DNA of 64,000 nt. It comes from Cudoniella acicularis (Eukaryota > Ascomycota > Leotiomycetes > Helotiales > Helotiaceae). The notes below the pieces were generated by a model. The model was not told the origin of the DNA, did not search any database, and saw only the letters and a list, made by a program, of their open reading frames with translations. Positions 46,599 to 59,796 of the stretch are shown one piece after another. The number at the start of each line of letters is the position of its first letter. Positions within the stretch are counted from its first letter, which is position 1. Location: the NCBI GenBank assembly GCA_013054445.1, contig JAAMPI010000112.1, positions 1 through 64,000 on the forward strand, given 5' to 3'. The position numbers and the translations under genes were made by a program.

Positions 46599-48671
46599 TC
46601 AGCAAACAACTTTATATGCTTTCTTCCACCTCGGCCACGCTGCTCGCTCTGCCCTCTCTTCAGCTATTAGAGCTGGGAGGTTCAGCTCTCGAATTCCGCT
46701 CTTTAGATCCATATCTTTACAACGCATAAATGACGTTTTGAACCAGAATTTATATCCGAGGTAAAAGGTAATAACAATGGGAGCTAAAAAAAATAAGTTA
46801 GGACTAGAATCTCGAGAAAAATATGAAGGGGCTGAGAGCCTCGGAGCTGTCCTCACTCCTGAAATATGAGGATAAATGGGTAGAACGACCCCCATAACAG
46901 CTCCATGGCTCTTGGCTCACAAAGGGAAAAAAATAGCACGGGAGTATGAGAATGGGGCTTACCAGCAAGATAATACAAAAAGAAATTCTCCAGTTGTCCT
47001 CGAACTCCCATCGCCTTGTAGCCTACCGGCCACGCGCCTACCCAAAATTGCGCTACCAGGACCAAAGCGTTGAATGCAAATCCAATCCAAGAACCGATCA
47101 CACCGGGCTGGGAGCGGAAAGCTAATTCGTCTAATGAGTGGCCTTGCAATTTCCAAGCCCGGCGGAAGCGGACGTGCGCCAGGCAGATCGAGCCCCATGT
47201 AAAGGTGGACGAGAGGCCTGAAAGGGCGAGCATCCAGTCGAGAACAGTGCCCTGAGCTCCCGAGTCTGCAGCGTATGCAATGAAGCCAATAGCAGAAGCG
47301 ACACCGATGGCTACTATTGGACGGCCTTTTCGGTCTATATAGCTCAAGATTTTTGGCGCTTGGCCTTGGTCTGCGAGTGCGGCCAGGGTTCTTGATGATC
47401 CGAATATAGATGAGTTGCCAACTGACAAGACAGCGATCAAGATGACCACGTTCATGAGTGAAGGCAAAACCTCTATTCCAGCATTTTGTATAGATATAAC
47501 AAATGGCGACGCAGCAGCATTCGCAGTTCCACCAGTTAGGAGTCGATAGTCGTTATAAGGCACTAGGAGTCCAACCAGAGTGAGAGACACAATGTAAAAA
47601 AGCGAGATACGCCAAAAAACTTGTTTGACAGCAGTGGGCAACGACTTTCGCGGGTTTGCCGTTTCGGCTGCTGCTAAACCAACCAGTTCTGTCCCCGCAA
47701 AGGCAAATGCAGCAGTTACAAAGACACTGCATAGGCCTTTGAAGCCATTGTGGAAAGCGCCGGGGTCGATCCAATATCGACCACCAATGTAGGAGCCATC
47801 TAGACCACCTCCGCAATTTAGGACAATGGCGAGGAGTCTTTTCGAGGTTAGCTTTACCCAAAGTCCTTCCCACTCTCATCACTTACATATAACCAATTAC
47901 AGCAATGACCTTAATAATGGCAAAGAAGAACTCTGCTTCGCCATACCCTTTAACACCAAATAAATTGATAGTAATAATGGTGATCAAAAACACTGTAACA
48001 AATATTGCATGATCGTATTTTCCATTTCGGTCCCAGAAATCGATGGTAATAGATGCCGCTATAATTTCGAGGGGAAGAACAACAAGCCACTGCATAGCAT
48101 AATTCCAGCCCATCGCAAATCCCCAAGCCGGGTCCAGAAATCTCGTCGAATATGCAGAGAACGAGCCGGCAACCGGAAACAGGACGGCCATTTCACCCAG
48201 CGCATGTACTGTGCAATATAACATAATGCCTATGAGGGAGAAACATATGAGTAGAGAAGCAGGTCCTCCAGCTTCGAGAGCTTTGCCAGATGCTACGAAA
48301 AGGCCGGTACCTTGAAACATTAGCAGCTGCCACACTAGGTTTCCCAGGGAGAGTGTACCAATAGACCCTCCAATCGCAATCATCTGTAAGTGCCTACCCT
48401 TCAAGCGTCGTGCAAGAGGGGAATTTGCCGTAGCTAAAGCCGCATTTTCCGGATTAAAAACTCGACCATTGGAACCAATAGCACCTCTTGGTGTCACATT
48501 CAGGGTAGGGTCGCGTTTGAAGCTCTCGATTATGCGACGCCCTAGGCTCTGATGTATCTCAGTTGTCTCCTCATAGTTGGGTTCGCCGACATGGTTGGAA
48601 TAAACTGGTGAGGGTACCGCATCCTTGGAGTACAGACTCCCCTTTTGACTCCCCTTTTCAACGTCATTCAT
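46599..48671 (-). CDS. Amino-acid permease (APC superfamily, fungal YAT/AAT type)
   Basis: Four exons (48671-48359, 48310-47887, 47837-46963, 46783-46599) and introns of 48, 49 and 179 bp give 598 residues. The first intron has no in-frame stop. If kept, it would insert 16 residues into the conserved motif, which splicing restores as MIAIGGSIGTGLFVASG (about residues 97-113). Other family blocks are LGEMAVLFPVAGSFSAYSTR, FLDPAWGFAMGWNYAMQWLV, AAFAFAGTELVGLAAAETAN (then PRKSLP) and SSIFGSSRTLAALADQGQAP. About twelve membrane helices are visible, with hydrophilic tails at both ends. The C-terminus DMDLKSGIREL is typical of the family. These permeases import amino acids with protons at the plasma membrane; which amino acids cannot be told from the sequence. 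Confidence 0.92.
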
Positions 48672-49640
48672 GATGGCCTTCCAGACGGTATGCAGGCGTC
48701 CTTTGAGGGTACGGTCTGCCTGTCTGCTGACAATATATGATATCCGGTCGCGCAGATCGCAGGCTGAGGCTGAGGTTTGGTTCGATCGGAGGATTGAGGA
48801 AAAAGTAGATAGATTTTGGGAGGCCCTTCAGATAGGGCTCTGGTCAACCGTGAGGCATGGCGTGGTTGTTCGCCGGTTGGGGTGGAATCAAAGTAGTGAA
48901 ATGTGAAGATGGAATCGAGGATATTCTCGTAGAAATCAGGGAGATAACATGCCAATGGCTGTGGAGACACTGAGGTCTGGAGTCTGGACACTGGGGCTTA
49001 TCTCGCAGCGCCAACGCCGTGGATGTGCAGGGCTCAGGGGTCCCCAAAACCCAAACTCCAGCACCCAATGAGTGTCCGTCGCGCATCATCCCATACAAAT
49101 CGGCCTGCCGAATCCGGGGCTGTGTCACCGAGGATTCGAGGAAGGTGATGCGCAGTCGAGCGCTGCAGTGCCAGGCCTGTGTGTTGTCCATCGGTCTCAT
49201 GTTCCGAGTGTTGTTTTCTCTCCGGCGCCCGCTGTCAAATTCCGACCGTTTCAAGATAGCTCCTTCATCTGACAGGGCTGCACATGCCAAGACCACGATG
49301 TGCGACAAAAGTTACCCAATCTATTTATATTATATTGCCGGTAAAAGCTTCCCATGGACAGAGTACCGAATTCCGAAGGGTCACGAGATCGCCTTCATGT
49401 TAATGCCTTTGAAGGATTGGAAAGAGCAGATATATATTTTGGATGCTTGCTTATCTTTTACAACACAGATTATAGGCGGCTAGATTTGGCTCGCAATCAA
49501 TGGACTGCATCTCTCTGTAAGGTTTCCCTTTCCCCTTTGGATAGAGCAAGGATCCGATTCTTGTCTTCGCGGTATGGAATGCAATTACATACTCATGGAT
49601 GTCCGTATGTACACAGTAATTTTCCATTTCTGATAACCAG
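48672..49640. other. Intergenic region upstream of the permease and downstream of MNS1
   Basis: The promoter of the minus-strand amino-acid permease lies in the left part. The MNS1 3' UTR is on the right. The overlapping frames at 48844-49483 show no domain and are opposite-strand pairs with poor composition. Confidence 0.5.
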
Positions 49641-51991
<2,351 letters not shown>

Positions 51992-52540
51992 TTAACGAGA
52001 CTGAATCATTTCTGTAAGGAGCGACTATACACAAGAGACAATGATGTGAAATGGGAAAATTCGACGGGTGTCGTAATGAATAGCTGTCTTGTTCGCGAGC
52101 GTCTGCCAGCCTTGGCAGATTAACCGTATAGCAAAGGTTATTTTTAGCGAGCTCTTTCAACGCTCAGCCTTGTCGACGAATTCGAAAAGGAAATATGTTT
52201 TTACTCTACACAGCACTGAGTTTGGTATCGCATCAGCAAAATTCTTGGCGATTTAGACGCTGAATTTCGCATTAACGTTCTACAGTACTGGTCAGTGTCA
52301 TGAACATTTAATCGCTCCTCAGGAGCAGAGCGCGGGTGGTCAGTTTAACTCAGTTAGTCGCAATTAGTATTGTTGGCATCGTAAATTTCATCCTGGTCGG
52401 AAGTCAGCACACATATGTTGATTCAATAACTAACTCCTGAATAGGTCGAAAGTGAAAGGGGAGTGCCAAGGACTTGACATTTGTAGTTCCCGAGTTTCTC
52501 TATTCGCAAAAGTAGCTTTTCTTACCTACGCCTATTCACC
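51992..52540. promoter_or_regulatory. Divergent promoter MNS1 / ATG10
   Basis: The 549 bp separate opposite start codons and must contain both promoters. The stretch before ATG10 is pyrimidine-rich and ends in TTCACCATGTC, a good fungal start context. No specific operator is recognised. Confidence 0.5.
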
Positions 52541-53401
52541 ATGTCCCATCGAGACGAGTATAGGCAGTGGCCTTTTGTCACTCAAGAGGAGTTTGATCTC
52601 GTTTGTGCTTTTTTCGATCAACGTTATGTCAGGGCAGAACTGGGCCCTACCAGACAAATTTTCAAAATTCGCTCTAGGTGGACCGCAACCACAGCAACCT
52701 CTTATATTGAGATTCTGCGCCTACTCCAACTTCCAGAGGACCAGGACGAACTGTCTCTTGCGTTTGGAAAAATGAATGGGGTTGGAAGTGAGCTTTCCGA
52801 CACGGATGTGGAGATGAACGAAGACACAGACCATGTTAGTAGTCCATATCCATTTTCAATATTAAACAGAAACTAATAACTGATGGATTGTAGGAGGCAC
52901 TTCGTCCCGAGCTTCGTAGGCAGGAGACAGAATGTGGCAGTGCCCCTCCACAGTACAGTTTATTCTCAAATCAGCCATACGTGACCTACGAGGTCCATTT
53001 GCATCCAACCTACAGAATGCCGACTTTGTGGTTCACATTGCATGATCTTCCAATGGGAGAACCTGCTTTTGATTTAGACTCGATCTACCGCTATCTGGTA
53101 CCAGAAGACTATAAAAGTCGACTTCGAACTGCCGGTATTACTGGCGGAATATCTGCTGCGGTGAGACTCTCTCCCATTTCTTTTTATATCGTTCTAGCAC
53201 GGTGAAGATGCACCATACTGATCGAGCATACAGCCACATCCCATTACCGACGTCCCAGCCTTCTTCATGCACCCTTGTCAAACCAAAGAGGCAATGGAGG
53301 ATTTTGATTGCTCAATGAATGACTACCTGATGGTTTGGCTTGGTGTGGTGGGAGGTTGCGTAGGGCTGTGGGTCCCTCCTGAGATGGCCCAAGAAAGTTG
53401 A
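52541..53401 (+). CDS. ATG10: Autophagy E2-like conjugating enzyme Atg10
   Basis: Three exons (52541-52834, 52894-53160, 53234-53401) with introns of 59 and 73 bp, all in phase 0, give 242 residues. Atg10 forms a thioester with Atg12 and passes it to Atg5, an early step in building the Atg12-Atg5-Atg16 complex for autophagosome formation. The N-terminus has the family opening WPFVTQEEFDLVCAFFDQRY. The middle has VTYEVHLHPTYRMPTLWFTL with a following HDLPMG. Exon 3 carries the active-site motif FFMHPCQTKEAMEDF, where the Cys is near residue 202. The end is YLMVWLGVVGGCVGLWVPPE. All these fit Atg10 better than the related Atg3. It converges with the U2B'' gene 202 bp away. Confidence 0.9.
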
Positions 53402-53603
53402 TGTGGACGATACGGTTAAGTGACGTCGATGAAACAGATACTCGTAGGAAGAATCAAATAACAAAAGTCCATCTAACAAAAGTGCCGAGGCCAATACTGA
53501 TCATTCCTCTCTTGCTAGGTGGTATCTTCGAGAATAAGTGCCACATCCCATGTAGTCGCCAAACACCAAACGCCGCTAATTTTCCAGGAACTTTTGTTCT
53601 GCC

Positions 53604-54294
53604 TCAGTCGTCATCACTGTCTTCCTCCATGGCAACATCTTCTTCACTTTCATCTTCTTCCTCCTCGTCCCTTCTTCTTTTTTTGACCGGCCACGCTTGT
53701 GGTTGGGCTCCTTGCATCCTCCATTGCATGGTCCACGCCAGCTGGTGGCTTCAACGATGGAATTGCAGGTAGTGTAGTATTCGTACTGGTAGCTGCTGAG
53801 GGAGGCGCGTTGAAGATACTTTGCTGTAACTCGGTTGAAGTGACGGCCCCAGCTGCGGCGGCAGGCATGTGAAAGGTGCCATCTAGCTTTGCAATCGCGT
53901 CAGACTTTGACTTCGCATATTGTATTTGCTGCTCAGAATGAAGTATTAGAAAGATATTTCACATCAGAGTTAATTGAAGGATGTTACCATTTCTCGACCG
54001 AAGAACTCGAACCCCTGCAACGCCCTCATGGCCTGGGTAGCTGTCTGGATGTCCCGATATACGATATGCGCCTGGCCGCGCATTTTCATTGTCCGGAGAG
54101 CTACCACATCCAAGACTGGGCCATAGGTCGAAAAGACCGTGTATAAAGATCGACGTAGGTCCTCTTTCTGGATTTTCGAGGATGGAAGGTTTGTGATATA
54201 GAGTCTACTCTAGGTTAGCTCTATCCCGGTCAATAGCTGTTTCGATTACCTACGATTGATTTGGCGCATACGCCGGTGCTTTTCGTTCTTGCAT
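53604..54294 (-). CDS. MSL1: U2 snRNP protein B'' (single RRM), with a C-terminal one-base frameshift
   Basis: Three exons (54294-54254, 54204-53988, 53928-53604) with introns of 49 and 59 bp give 193 residues after allowing for one surplus base. It is an RNA recognition motif protein of the U1A/U2B''/SNF family. RNP2 is LYITNL (15-20), then PSSKIQKEDLRRSLY, and RNP1 is RGQAHIVY (56-63), with FEFFGREMQIQYAKSKSDAI after it. Only one RRM is present, as in yeast Msl1, rather than the two of U1A. It should bind U2 snRNA stem-loop IV with U2A'. In the frame as read the protein ends KKKKGRGGRR at 53650. Dropping one A from the A7 run at 53678-53684 opens a basic-then-acidic tail (KRRRDEEEEDESEEDVAMEE) ending at 53604, which looks like the genuine C-terminus. 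Confidence 0.85.
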
Positions 54295-54532
54295 TGTGAG
54301 GTTATGGCGTGGGGTCAAACTTTGGGAAGCTTGCTGGGAGGAAGACGCGCCCTCTCGACCATCACAAATAAATCCCCCACCGTTAACTGATTGGCGGATT
54401 TTAAGCGCCTAAGGCATCAATTGCCCCTCCACCTTGCACAACATCCAGTCCAGTTCCCTCCCGCTTACTTTCGTTTCAGCACAATACATTACTTGGTAGT
54501 AGAGAGCTCCTCCTATCAAGTACCCAACCGCC
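54295..54532. promoter_or_regulatory. Divergent promoter U2B'' / ARPC1
   Basis: Only 238 bp separate two opposite start codons. This is the tightest divergent pair in the window. No TATA box is evident. Confidence 0.5.
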
Positions 54533-55728
54533 ATGGCATCTCCAGAAGTTCACCATTTATTTCACCACCCGATCGCGGACCACTCCTTTTCCGCTGACAA
54601 GCAAACATTGGCAGTTGCTCGCGACACAAGTGTCGAGCTTTACGGTCGAACAGGCAGCGGCTTTAAGCTGAAGGATGAACTCAAGGGCCATGATAAAACT
54701 GTCACCAGCGTTGACATTGCACTGGAGAGTGGAAGGATAGTGACTTGTTCACAGGGTATATTTTTCAAAACTCTGATACGCTGTAAAGTACTAATTCTAG
54801 CCCTATGAAGACAGAAATGCTTTAGTCTGGGAACCTTCCCCCACTGGCTACAAACCCACACTGGTCCTCCTTCGAATCAACCGCGCAGCAACCTTTGTAC
54901 GATGGTCTCCCTCTGAAACAAAATTCGCCGTTGGATCTGGTGCGAGGGTTATTGCCATTTGTTACTTTGAAGAAGAGAATGATTGGTGGGTTTCGAAGCA
55001 TATCAAGAAGCCTATTCGAAGCACAATCACAACTGTTGCTTGGCATCCCAACTCGGTTCTGTTAGCTGCTGGATCTACCGATGCACATGCAAGAGTCTTC
55101 TCAAGCTTCATAAAGGGTGTAGACGCAAGACCAGAGCCTGGAGTTTGGGGTGAACGTCTGCCATTCAACACTGTTTGCGGTGAATATCTCAACAACTCAG
55201 CAGGTTGGGTCCATGCCGTTTCTTTCTCTCCCAGTGGAGATGCTTTGGCATTTGCAGCTCACGATAGCAGCATCACTGTCGTTTATCCAAACGGAGCAGA
55301 TCAACCCCCGAGAGCTGTGGTCAGTGTCAGTACTCAATTATTGCCCTTCATGAGTCTCATATGGAATGGTGAGGCCGAGATAATTGCTGCGGGTTATGAT
55401 TGCGAAGCATATCGTTTCAAGGGCAATGAGGGTGGCTGGCAGCTCACTGGGTCTTTGGAGTCAAAGGGTCGGCCAGGTCTCGGAGATGCTCGAGAAGAAT
55501 CAGCCTTCAACATGTTCAAGCAAATGGATCTCAAGGGAAAGACTAAAGATGACACACAACTGAAGACAGTTCATCAAAACACCATCAGCACAATCCGTGT
55601 TTATGAGGGCTCAGGCGGTGCTGTTAAAAAATTCAGCAGTAAGTACTCTATGAAAGCCGATTGGTAACCTGTGTTAACAAAACTTAGCGAGTGGTGTTGA
55701 CGGAAGAATTGTTATCTGGAACGCATAA
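54533..55728 (+). CDS. ARC40: Arp2/3 complex subunit ARPC1 (WD40 protein)
   Basis: Three exons (54533-54755, 54811-55638, 55688-55728) and introns of 55 and 49 bp give 363 residues. ARPC1 is the beta-propeller subunit of the Arp2/3 complex, which nucleates branched actin at endocytic patches. The propeller is clear from FSADKQTLAVARDTSVELYG, LKGHDKTVTSVDIALESGRI, a blade with NRAATFVRWSPSETKFAVGS, ITTVAWHPNSVLLAAGSTDA and WVHAVSFSPSGDALAFAAHD. The family insert before the last blade (GREESAF-like AREESAFNMFKQMDLKGK) is present. The 41-base last exon supplies the closing strand TSGVDGRIVIWNA. Length matches yeast Arc40 (about 380 residues). The first intron uses an unremarkable GAAG acceptor, chosen because it restores SQDRNALVWEPS. 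Confidence 0.93.
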
Positions 55729-56579
55729 ATTTAAAGTGCACAAAAAGGCACTTCTCTTATACAATAAAAGGCTTCTCAGTTAGATGGTTTCTATCAACGA
55801 ATCCCAATTGAAAAAATGCCCATGTCTCTAAGACCTCTTTTTTTTATGAAGCGCATAATTGATTGATGATAGACCTATATATCTGATTAATCTATAAGAA
55901 GAGCCATGTTGCCGCGGTCTTAAGTTCTATGACTCTCAACTCTTCCCAGAATATTTTTATTTTTACCACTCGGCCTAGTCGGAATACAGTAGTTTCTGAA
56001 GGTAGTGACAATACACTGTAGTAGCAAAATCGCCCATAGATTCATTGAATGGAGATATATAAATTAATTCTACCTTATGAAGATGACTTGTTGTTTATTG
56101 TGATATTTGTGGATCTCTCTTCTGCGGTGAGTATTAATTATTTTTTTTGTTTTGGACTCGAGTACCTGTCCGAACGCCAGAAAAGAGGAAATAGTTGATT
56201 ACTTATTTTTAGGCTAAAATCTTATCTAATCTTAACCCGAAAACTAACAGAATCACTAGAACACAACCTTGGAACCTTTGACTCTCCCAATATTTAGTTG
56301 CCTTTGCCCCGAAAAGTTTCAATGGCGGGGCTGAGCTAGGAGATCGCATCCACCCCATTATCGCACCACACGGGACCTCAATTGCGAATGGTAGTCCCAC
56401 AGTGGGTACGAAGTTGGAGGTGAACATGACCATCAAAGGTCCTTCTGAAAATCCTTTAAATCTGGTGGTTTCCCATCTTGTTCCTGCAGCGAGGCACGAG
56501 GGGAACCCCATCTTAGATACGTCAATCTCCTAAATCCACGATAACACAACTACATCACTACCGCAAACCGAGTTCGAGA
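55729..56579. other. Intergenic region between ARPC1 and the monooxygenase
   Basis: It holds the ARPC1 3' UTR (an ATAAAAG motif is at about 55762) and the promoter of the monooxygenase. The opposite-strand frame 56511-56209 has no domain and is not supported. Confidence 0.5.
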
Positions 56580-58388
56580 ATGGCTACAAAGAAGTCGATT
56601 GCAATCATTGGTACGGGCCCAGCAGGCTTAATTTCCATCGATGCTCTGGCACAAGAGCAGACTTTCGATCGAATCCGATGCTTTGAGCGCAGAGAGAAGG
56701 CTGGCGGGTGCTGGTAGGTTGAAGATAATGAACCAGAAAGCGCGTACGCTTGTTGGCATTGATACTTACATTTCCTTAGGATTGAGGATCCCAAAGATCA
56801 TGTCCAGCAAATCCCAGACTTTGAGGTCTGCGCAGAGCGCAAACCGGACCTGCCATTACCTATCCCAGAAGTGCTCCCAGCTACTCTGCCTCGCAATACC
56901 AAATATCGATTCTCCGAGACGTCAATTTACCCCGCCCTAGAGACAAATATAGACTCACGCGCTATGTCATATTCTCAAGAACCAATGGCAGAGGTTCGGA
57001 CGCCGTTAAATATAGAGAGGCACGGCAAGGATTCTCCTTTCAGACATTGGAAAGTGGTGGAAGATTATCTTCAAAGCCTTTTGAATCGGAATGGCTACGA
57101 AAAGCTTGTAACGTATAATACCACTGTCGAAAATGTTTCAAAAGACAAATCGACTGGCCAATGGGTCTTGACTTTAAGGCAATCGGTTGACACTAGTCAA
57201 AACGATTGCGATTATTGGTGGCAAGAATCCTTTGATGCTGTTGTGGTTGCAACTGGCCATTATCATGTCCCTTTCATCCCTCACATTGATGGTCTACCAC
57301 AGTTTGAGAGAAACTTTCCAGGTAGCGTTGAGCACAGCAAAGCATGGCGTGGGCCCGAAAAATATCGTGGCAAGAGAGTAATTGTTGTGGGTGCGAGCAT
57401 CTCGGGACCGGATATTTCTTTTGCCATGGCTGATGAAGTTGAACCCCCGCTGCATTCTGTCGTCCGTGGCAGATATCATCCGTATTTCTTTGATTTCGCC
57501 TTTCAGCATCCCAATATTTTGCGCCATCCACCAATCACACATATAGTGTCTAACAGGGAGAAAAACATTCGAACTGTATACTTCGAGGATGGCACAACCC
57601 TTGAAAATGTTCACTACATAATAATGGGCACAGGTTATACAGTAAGAACAGCAGTTTTCTTTATTTGCATACCCTATTGCAAAACACAATTAATTGTGAG
57701 CAAATATTATCAATCAGATTCGAAATCAGTCTGCTGTACGATTACCATGACTTCCAAAGAGTGAATGGCAGTCACTCGTTTGCCCAAAAACTGTTAGGAG
57801 AAGAATATGCTAACTGCTCAATAGTGGACGTTGCCTTTTCTGCCGGAGATTGCTTCTACTATCCGCAACAATCGCCTTCCAAATCTTTATCAACATATTT
57901 TCTGGAGAGAAGATCCTAGCCTTTGTTTCGTTGGTGCAATTGCCGCAGGCTTTACTTTCAAGGTTTTTGAATGGCAAGCAGTTCTGGTGGCAAGATTCCT
58001 TGCTAATCGTATCCATCTCCCTCCAGTGAGCGAGCAGCTGAAATGGGAAGAGGACAGAATTGCCTACAAAGGTGACGGAATACCATTCACCGCGTTATAT
58101 CCTGATTTTGAGGATTATTTCGAAGAAATAAGAAAATTAGCTGGGGAACCAAAAGTAGAGGAGGGCCGCCAAATAGGTCGTCCTCTCCCAAAATTTGAGA
58201 AGGTTTGGGGAGAAGACTTTGATAAGACTCACCTATTAAGAATTGAAATGTGGAAGAAGGTAAACGAGGCGGCGCGGGAAAGGATAAGAAAAGACGCGGA
58301 GAGAGACAAAGGAGAATTGCTGGCTACAACGGGCTTAAAAGCCAATAGTCTCGACTCACTGCACCCCACGATCACAAATAGATCTTGA
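56580..58388 (+). CDS. FAD-dependent monooxygenase of the FMO family
   Basis: Three exons (56580-56713, 56780-57641, 57825-58388) with introns of 66 and 183 bp give 519 residues. The FAD-binding motif IAIIGTGPAGLISIDAL lies at about 7-23. The FMO signature is present in modified form as FPGSVEHSKAWRGPEKYRGK, followed by the NADPH-binding VIVVGASISGPDISFA. Later blocks are VHYIIMGTGYTWTLPFLPE, across the second intron, and DPSLCFVGAIAAGFTFKVFE. The long second intron keeps an open frame for a stretch, so automated calls may retain part of it. The CTAAC branch site 13 bases before the TAG acceptor supports the splice used. FMOs oxygenate soft nucleophiles (N, S) or act as Baeyer-Villiger enzymes; the substrate cannot be told. 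No signal peptide is seen. Confidence 0.88.
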
Positions 58389-59796
58389 TACGTCGTTCGT
58401 ATTCTTTTGGCGGCAACAATCTTCCCGTAGAATGAAATTAAAAACCTCTGATGAGTATCTTGAGTTTTAGATTGGGGTCAAGGAGACCTCTCTCATTGTA
58501 TGCTTCTTATGGATAGAGCACTGAAGAAGCGACTTGAAATAAGCTCCAGCCATGTGGCTCTTCAGAAGCATACGCAATTGATTACGACTCCCTCAACGTG
58601 GGAAACCTTGTCATGGCGCTTTGTTTACAGTGTATCGGCAGGTCAAATTGTCAGATTAAGATGCTAATGCATGGCAGTGCGATACGCTATTGACCACTAC
58701 CAGTCTCTCGCTCAGTTATTTTGGGTATTGTCTGCCACACGTTAAGCTCGCCAATCTATCTTTTTTCAATGCTGCCAGAGCGATCAGCGAAGGATCAACG
58801 TAGTTTCGATATCCCTAGATGGACAGAATTCCACGTGATGGTTAAGTACCCTAGGTCCGACTGCCGAGCTGGAGGAGGTTCATTGCTTTTTACTCCCAAG
58901 ACCCAACGACAACGCATCTTACCCTTGTTCCGCCAGAACACCGTTGTTTGAACCCCCACAGGCCCCCTTCAACTTCTGGGGTCAATTTGGCTGCCGTTTT
59001 TTTTTTGGCTTCCGCGGAAATGGTTCGATCATTCGATATCCCACGCTCTGGGCCAGGACCTGCATCCCCAAGAAGCCAACGGATCGCATGTTCGTATACA
59101 ATCTTGCACTTTAGGAAGACTATTTGGAACAGCCTCCGTGAAAGAGATCCCTTCCCCAAGGCAGGGCTTTCGCGATAAGGAGGTCTCAACTATCATTGCC
59201 AGCCGCAGGAGTCAGGAGGAAATATTGGTCCACAGCGAGCAATCGGCAGGATCAAATTGATTCGATATTGGGAAATGGTCCTATCGTATCTATCTTCACA
59301 AATACTTTGGCTGAAAGTTCTGCAAGACCAAACTATCCGGTACATATTAAAGACAGCTTTTCTCTATGCCTGCAAACTTCAGTCATATATAATTTCAGGA
59401 GTCTCCGGGTGCTGCGTTTAATGCTGGAAAGCCAACTTGTTTGGAGGGGCTCCGTATTGTCTGCCAAGCTGGCCAATTGCATGTCTCAGCCTTGGAGATA
59501 AGCTAGACAAAAACCGCTGTGCCTGGAGATTTCTTTTCTTTTTGTCATCTCTCAACTTGATAAGCTATAGCCGTTAATTCTTTCTGCTGCTTGCTCCACG
59601 GGAAACGTCCAGAAGCTGGATCTTGCTCCGTCCAAACTTCTTCTTTTCCAAAACAGGCCCTAGGAGATAAGAGAATGCTCCTTTTCAATCTTTATATGTG
59701 GGCGAAGGACCGCTATGATACCTCTCTTTCCCCAGGAAGTGTCTCGTCATCTCTTGAATTTGTGCTCAGACGCCGAGTGATCAGACGCCGTACAAG
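58389..59796. other. 1.4-kb intergenic region
   Basis: It lies between the monooxygenase stop and the GPCR start, both on the plus strand. The frames at 58890-59189 and 59196-59501 are opposite-strand or compositional and unsupported. It should contain the GPCR promoter. Confidence 0.5.

Noticed and set aside
43012..48671. Sulfate and amino-acid permeases as a nutrient-uptake cluster
   Set aside because: They converge with about 1 kb between them and no linked enzymes or regulator, so chance adjacency is the simpler view.
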